NCBI GenBank assembly: GCA_036558305.1
Contig: DATBFX010000034.1
Coordinates: forward strand, 1-6,480
DNA: 6,480 bases
From: DATBFX01 sp036558305
Lineage (GTDB): Bacteria; Chloroflexota; Chloroflexia; Thermomicrobiales; UBA6265
Direction of reading: 5' to 3'
The notes below the pieces were generated by a model. The model was given only the letters and a program-made list of their open reading frames with translations. It did no database searches and was not told the origin of the DNA. The position numbers and the translations under genes are program-made. This document shows positions 4,876 through 6,480 of this stretch, piece by piece. Numbering within the stretch: the stretch's first letter is position 1; the number at the start of each line of letters is the position of its first letter.

Positions 4876-5547
4876 TTGGCGAAACGGGACTTGCGTGCGC
4901 GAAAGATCGACGGCGATGTGCAGGCCGCCATCGAAGAACTCGCCCTCCAGGGCTGGGGCGGGACGCAGATCCGCACCGAGCTCTCCCGGCGGGAGCAGTT
5001 CGGGGGTCGGCTTCCGACCGTGCGGACGGTGCAGTCGATCGTCCGCGAGATCGCTCCACGCGACGGCTCCGGCGAGTGGTCGCCGCTCAAAGCCGACCCG
5101 GAATCCGCGGCGCTGGCGCTCGACGCGCTTGCGGCGGTCGTCGAGTCGTCGGAGGGAAGAATTCGGTCGCTCACGGTGGCCGAAGCCGAGCGAATCTCGG
5201 CCCTGCGGACGATGCGACCCGATTTGCCGCCCTGGGACGCCTGGTTCCTGGCACGCACCTACCTCGCGCGGGAACCGCACGGCGATCCCGTCGACGACCT
5301 AGACGCCTACTTGGCGTTTGCGCCCTGGCGCGACGATGAGTCATTCGAGCGGTATCTCTCGGCGACAGACGCCGGCTGGGTGACGTCATCGCCGATGGTG
5401 CTGCTGCATCACTTCATCCAGCGGCGCGGCGGCGCCGTTGCGCGGACGGAGGATGGCGAGGTGCTCGGCGTCGTGGCGGACACGGCGCAACAGTGGGCCG
5501 AGCGACCGGCGTGGTTGCGTCGGCGATCGAAGGGCCAGGAGGGGTAA
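4876..5547 (+). CDS. Unrecognised 223-aa protein with probable N-terminal HTH, cotranscribed with integrase
   Basis: I do not recognise the family. With the TTG start at 4876 it begins MAKRDLRARKIDGDVQAAIE; an ATG at 4864 would add four residues but lacks a ribosome binding site. Residues about 14-58 look like a homeodomain-like helix-turn-helix, with GWGGTQIRTELSRRE (26-40) and TVRTVQSIVREI (48-59), so DNA binding is likely. The rest is helical and Trp-rich: RISALRTMRPDLPPWDAWFL (106-125), DDLDAYLAFAPWRDD (140-154) and a basic C-terminus RPAWLRRRSKGQEG. There is no catalytic motif, signal peptide or membrane segment. It ends 2 nt before the integrase start, whose ribosome binding site lies within its last codons, so the two are surely coexpressed. 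It may assist or regulate recombination, or act as the element's repressor; this is inference from position and the HTH only. Confidence 0.85.
   Translation: MAKRDLRARKIDGDVQAAIEELALQGWGGTQIRTELSRREQFGGRLPTVRTVQSIVREIAPRDGSGEWSPLKADPESAALALDALAAVVESSEGRIRSLTVAEAERISALRTMRPDLPPWDAWFLARTYLAREPHGDPVDDLDAYLAFAPWRDDESFERYLSATDAGWVTSSPMVLLHHFIQRRGGAVARTEDGEVLGVVADTAQQWAERPAWLRRRSKGQEG
5537..5544 (+). promoter_or_regulatory. Shine-Dalgarno AGGAGGGG deciding the integrase TTG start
   Basis: The AGGAGG core (5537-5542) ends 7 nt before TTG 5550. The protein sequence from that TTG (MGKRGNGEGSIYQR) matches the usual N-terminus of the integrase family, while later ATGs fall well inside the conserved domains. 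Confidence 0.8.
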
Positions 5548-5549
5548 AC

Positions 5550-6480
5550 TTGGGCAAGCGAGGCAACGGTGAGGGCAGCATCTACCAGCGTAGCAAGGAC
5601 GGACGGTGGGTCGGTGCCCTCACGCTTCCAACCGGCAAGCGCAAAGCCGTCTACGGTGCGACCTACGAAGAGGCGAGGAGCAAGCTGCGTCAGGCGGAAC
5701 GCGACCAGGAGCGCGGGCTGGACCTCTCGGCAAAACCCCAGACGGTCGCCCAATTCCTCACCGACTGGCTGGAGAACACCGCGCGGCCGACGATCCGGCC
5801 CAAGACCCACCACAGCTACGCTCAGTTGATCCGGCTCCATCTTGTCCCGGCGCTCGGTCGGATCCAACTCGCGAAACTGACGCCACAACACGTCCAGAAA
5901 CTGATGGGCGAGATGACGGCCAAGGGGCTCTCGCCGCGGACGGTTCAGTACGCCCGGGCGATCCTGCGCCGCGCCCTCGGGTACGCGCTCAAGTGGGGGC
6001 TGGTGACCCGCAACGTCGCGACCCTAGTTGACCCACCGCGATCCGTCAAGAAACCCGTCCGGCCCCTCACGGGAGACCAGGCCCGCACCTTCCTTGCCCA
6101 CCTCAGGGGTCGGGACGATCGCCTGTGGCCGTTCTTCACCACGGCTGTCCTGACCGGACTCAGGCAGGCCGAGCTCCTAGGTCTGCGCTGGTCGGACGTC
6201 GACCTTGCCGCCGGGAGCCTGCGGGTAACCGCGACGCTACAGCGAATCGACCGCGAGTGGCGATTCGTCGAGCCCAAGACGCGCCGCAGCGCCCGGACCC
6301 TTTCGCTCCCATCGGCAGCGGTCGCCGCCCTGAAGGCGCAGCGAGTCCGTCAGCTTGAAGAGCGCCTCGCGTACGGAGAGGGGTGGCAGGACATCGGGTT
6401 GGTGTTCACGACCCCGAAGGGCACGCCGCTCGAACCGTCGAACCTCAGCAAGCGCCTCCACGGGCTTCTGAAGAGCGCTG
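5550..6480 (+). CDS. int: Tyrosine recombinase, phage integrase (C-terminus cut by window edge)
   Basis: Catalyses site-specific recombination between phage and host attachment sites. 310 codons are visible from TTG 5550. Residues about 7-60 form an AP2-like arm-binding domain (GEGSIYQRSKDGRWVGALTL, then YGATYEEARSKLRQAERDQ). Residues about 64-160 form the SAM-like core-binding domain (TVAQFLTDWLENTARPTIRP, then GLSPRTVQYARAILRRAL and WGLVTRNVA). The catalytic domain begins near 171: the first catalytic arginine is R205 in TGLRQAELLGLRW, and the beta-hairpin lysine is K243 in VEPKTRRSARTLSLP. The HxxR, second H/W and nucleophilic Tyr would lie beyond the right edge, so catalytic completeness is unproven. 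It is transcribed outward from the element, which suggests that an att site and the host junction may lie shortly to the right. Confidence 0.95.
   Translation, partial: MGKRGNGEGSIYQRSKDGRWVGALTLPTGKRKAVYGATYEEARSKLRQAERDQERGLDLSAKPQTVAQFLTDWLENTARPTIRPKTHHSYAQLIRLHLVPALGRIQLAKLTPQHVQKLMGEMTAKGLSPRTVQYARAILRRALGYALKWGLVTRNVATLVDPPRSVKKPVRPLTGDQARTFLAHLRGRDDRLWPFFTTAVLTGLRQAELLGLRWSDVDLAAGSLRVTATLQRIDREWRFVEPKTRRSARTLSLPSAAVAALKAQRVRQLEERLAYGEGWQDIGLVFTTPKGTPLEPSNLSKRLHGLLKSA

Noticed and set aside
4801..5280. Minus-strand open frames opposite the 223-aa gene
   Set aside because: They overlap in antisense a gene with a good ribosome binding site, coherent codon use and tight coupling to the integrase.
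4838..5388. GACGTCAT present both in the divergent promoter region (4838-4845) and in the 223-aa gene (5382-5389)
   Set aside because: There are only two copies of a short palindromic word, one within coding sequence; chance is sufficient.

Overview
The window is part of a temperate siphophage or prophage-like element in a high-GC bacterium. The evidence is a tyrosine integrase, an excisionase-type regulator, a replication initiator with a DnaC-type helicase loader, and a tail-assembly chaperone followed by a tape measure protein. The GC-rich third codon positions, the frequent TTG starts behind strong Shine-Dalgarno sequences and a hairpin-rich repeat inside one gene would fit Thermomicrobia (Chloroflexota) or an actinobacterium. 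No host marker gene is present, so this is only a guess. Both window edges cut genes.

Layout. Positions 1-4761 are one leftward (minus-strand) block of seven genes. In transcription order they are: excisionase-like HTH protein (4543-4758), replication initiator / replisome organizer (3513-4445), DnaC/IstB-type AAA+ helicase loader (2785-3516), double zinc-ribbon protein (2548-2778), a small unknown protein (2249-2548 or 2249-2533), tail-assembly chaperone (1798-2190) with a frameshifted long form reaching 1610, and the tape measure protein (1606 to beyond the left edge). Gene junctions are tight (ATGA overlap, 1-nt overlap, 6-nt and 3-nt gaps), suggesting one operon. Positions 4864-6480 form a rightward block: an unrecognised 223-aa protein with a probable N-terminal HTH, and 2 nt later a tyrosine recombinase running off the right edge. 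About 100 bp of regulatory DNA with an 8-bp-arm inverted repeat lies between the two divergent blocks.

How the genes work together. The initiator and the helicase loader should start element replication. The integrase, with the HTH proteins, should control integration and excision. The chaperone pair and tape measure protein build a long non-contractile tail. The best-resolved special feature is a programmed -1 frameshift: the heptamer GGGAAAA (minus strand, 1846-1840) lies in the correct frame to join the chaperone to a start-less downstream frame ending 3 nt before the tape measure start, the gpG/gpGT arrangement of lambda-like tails. The most unusual point of architecture is that the tail genes follow the replication genes directly, with no terminase, portal, capsid or major tail gene between them. 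No gene-free stretch exceeds about 120 bp. I see no tRNA, rRNA, CRISPR array or insertion sequence.
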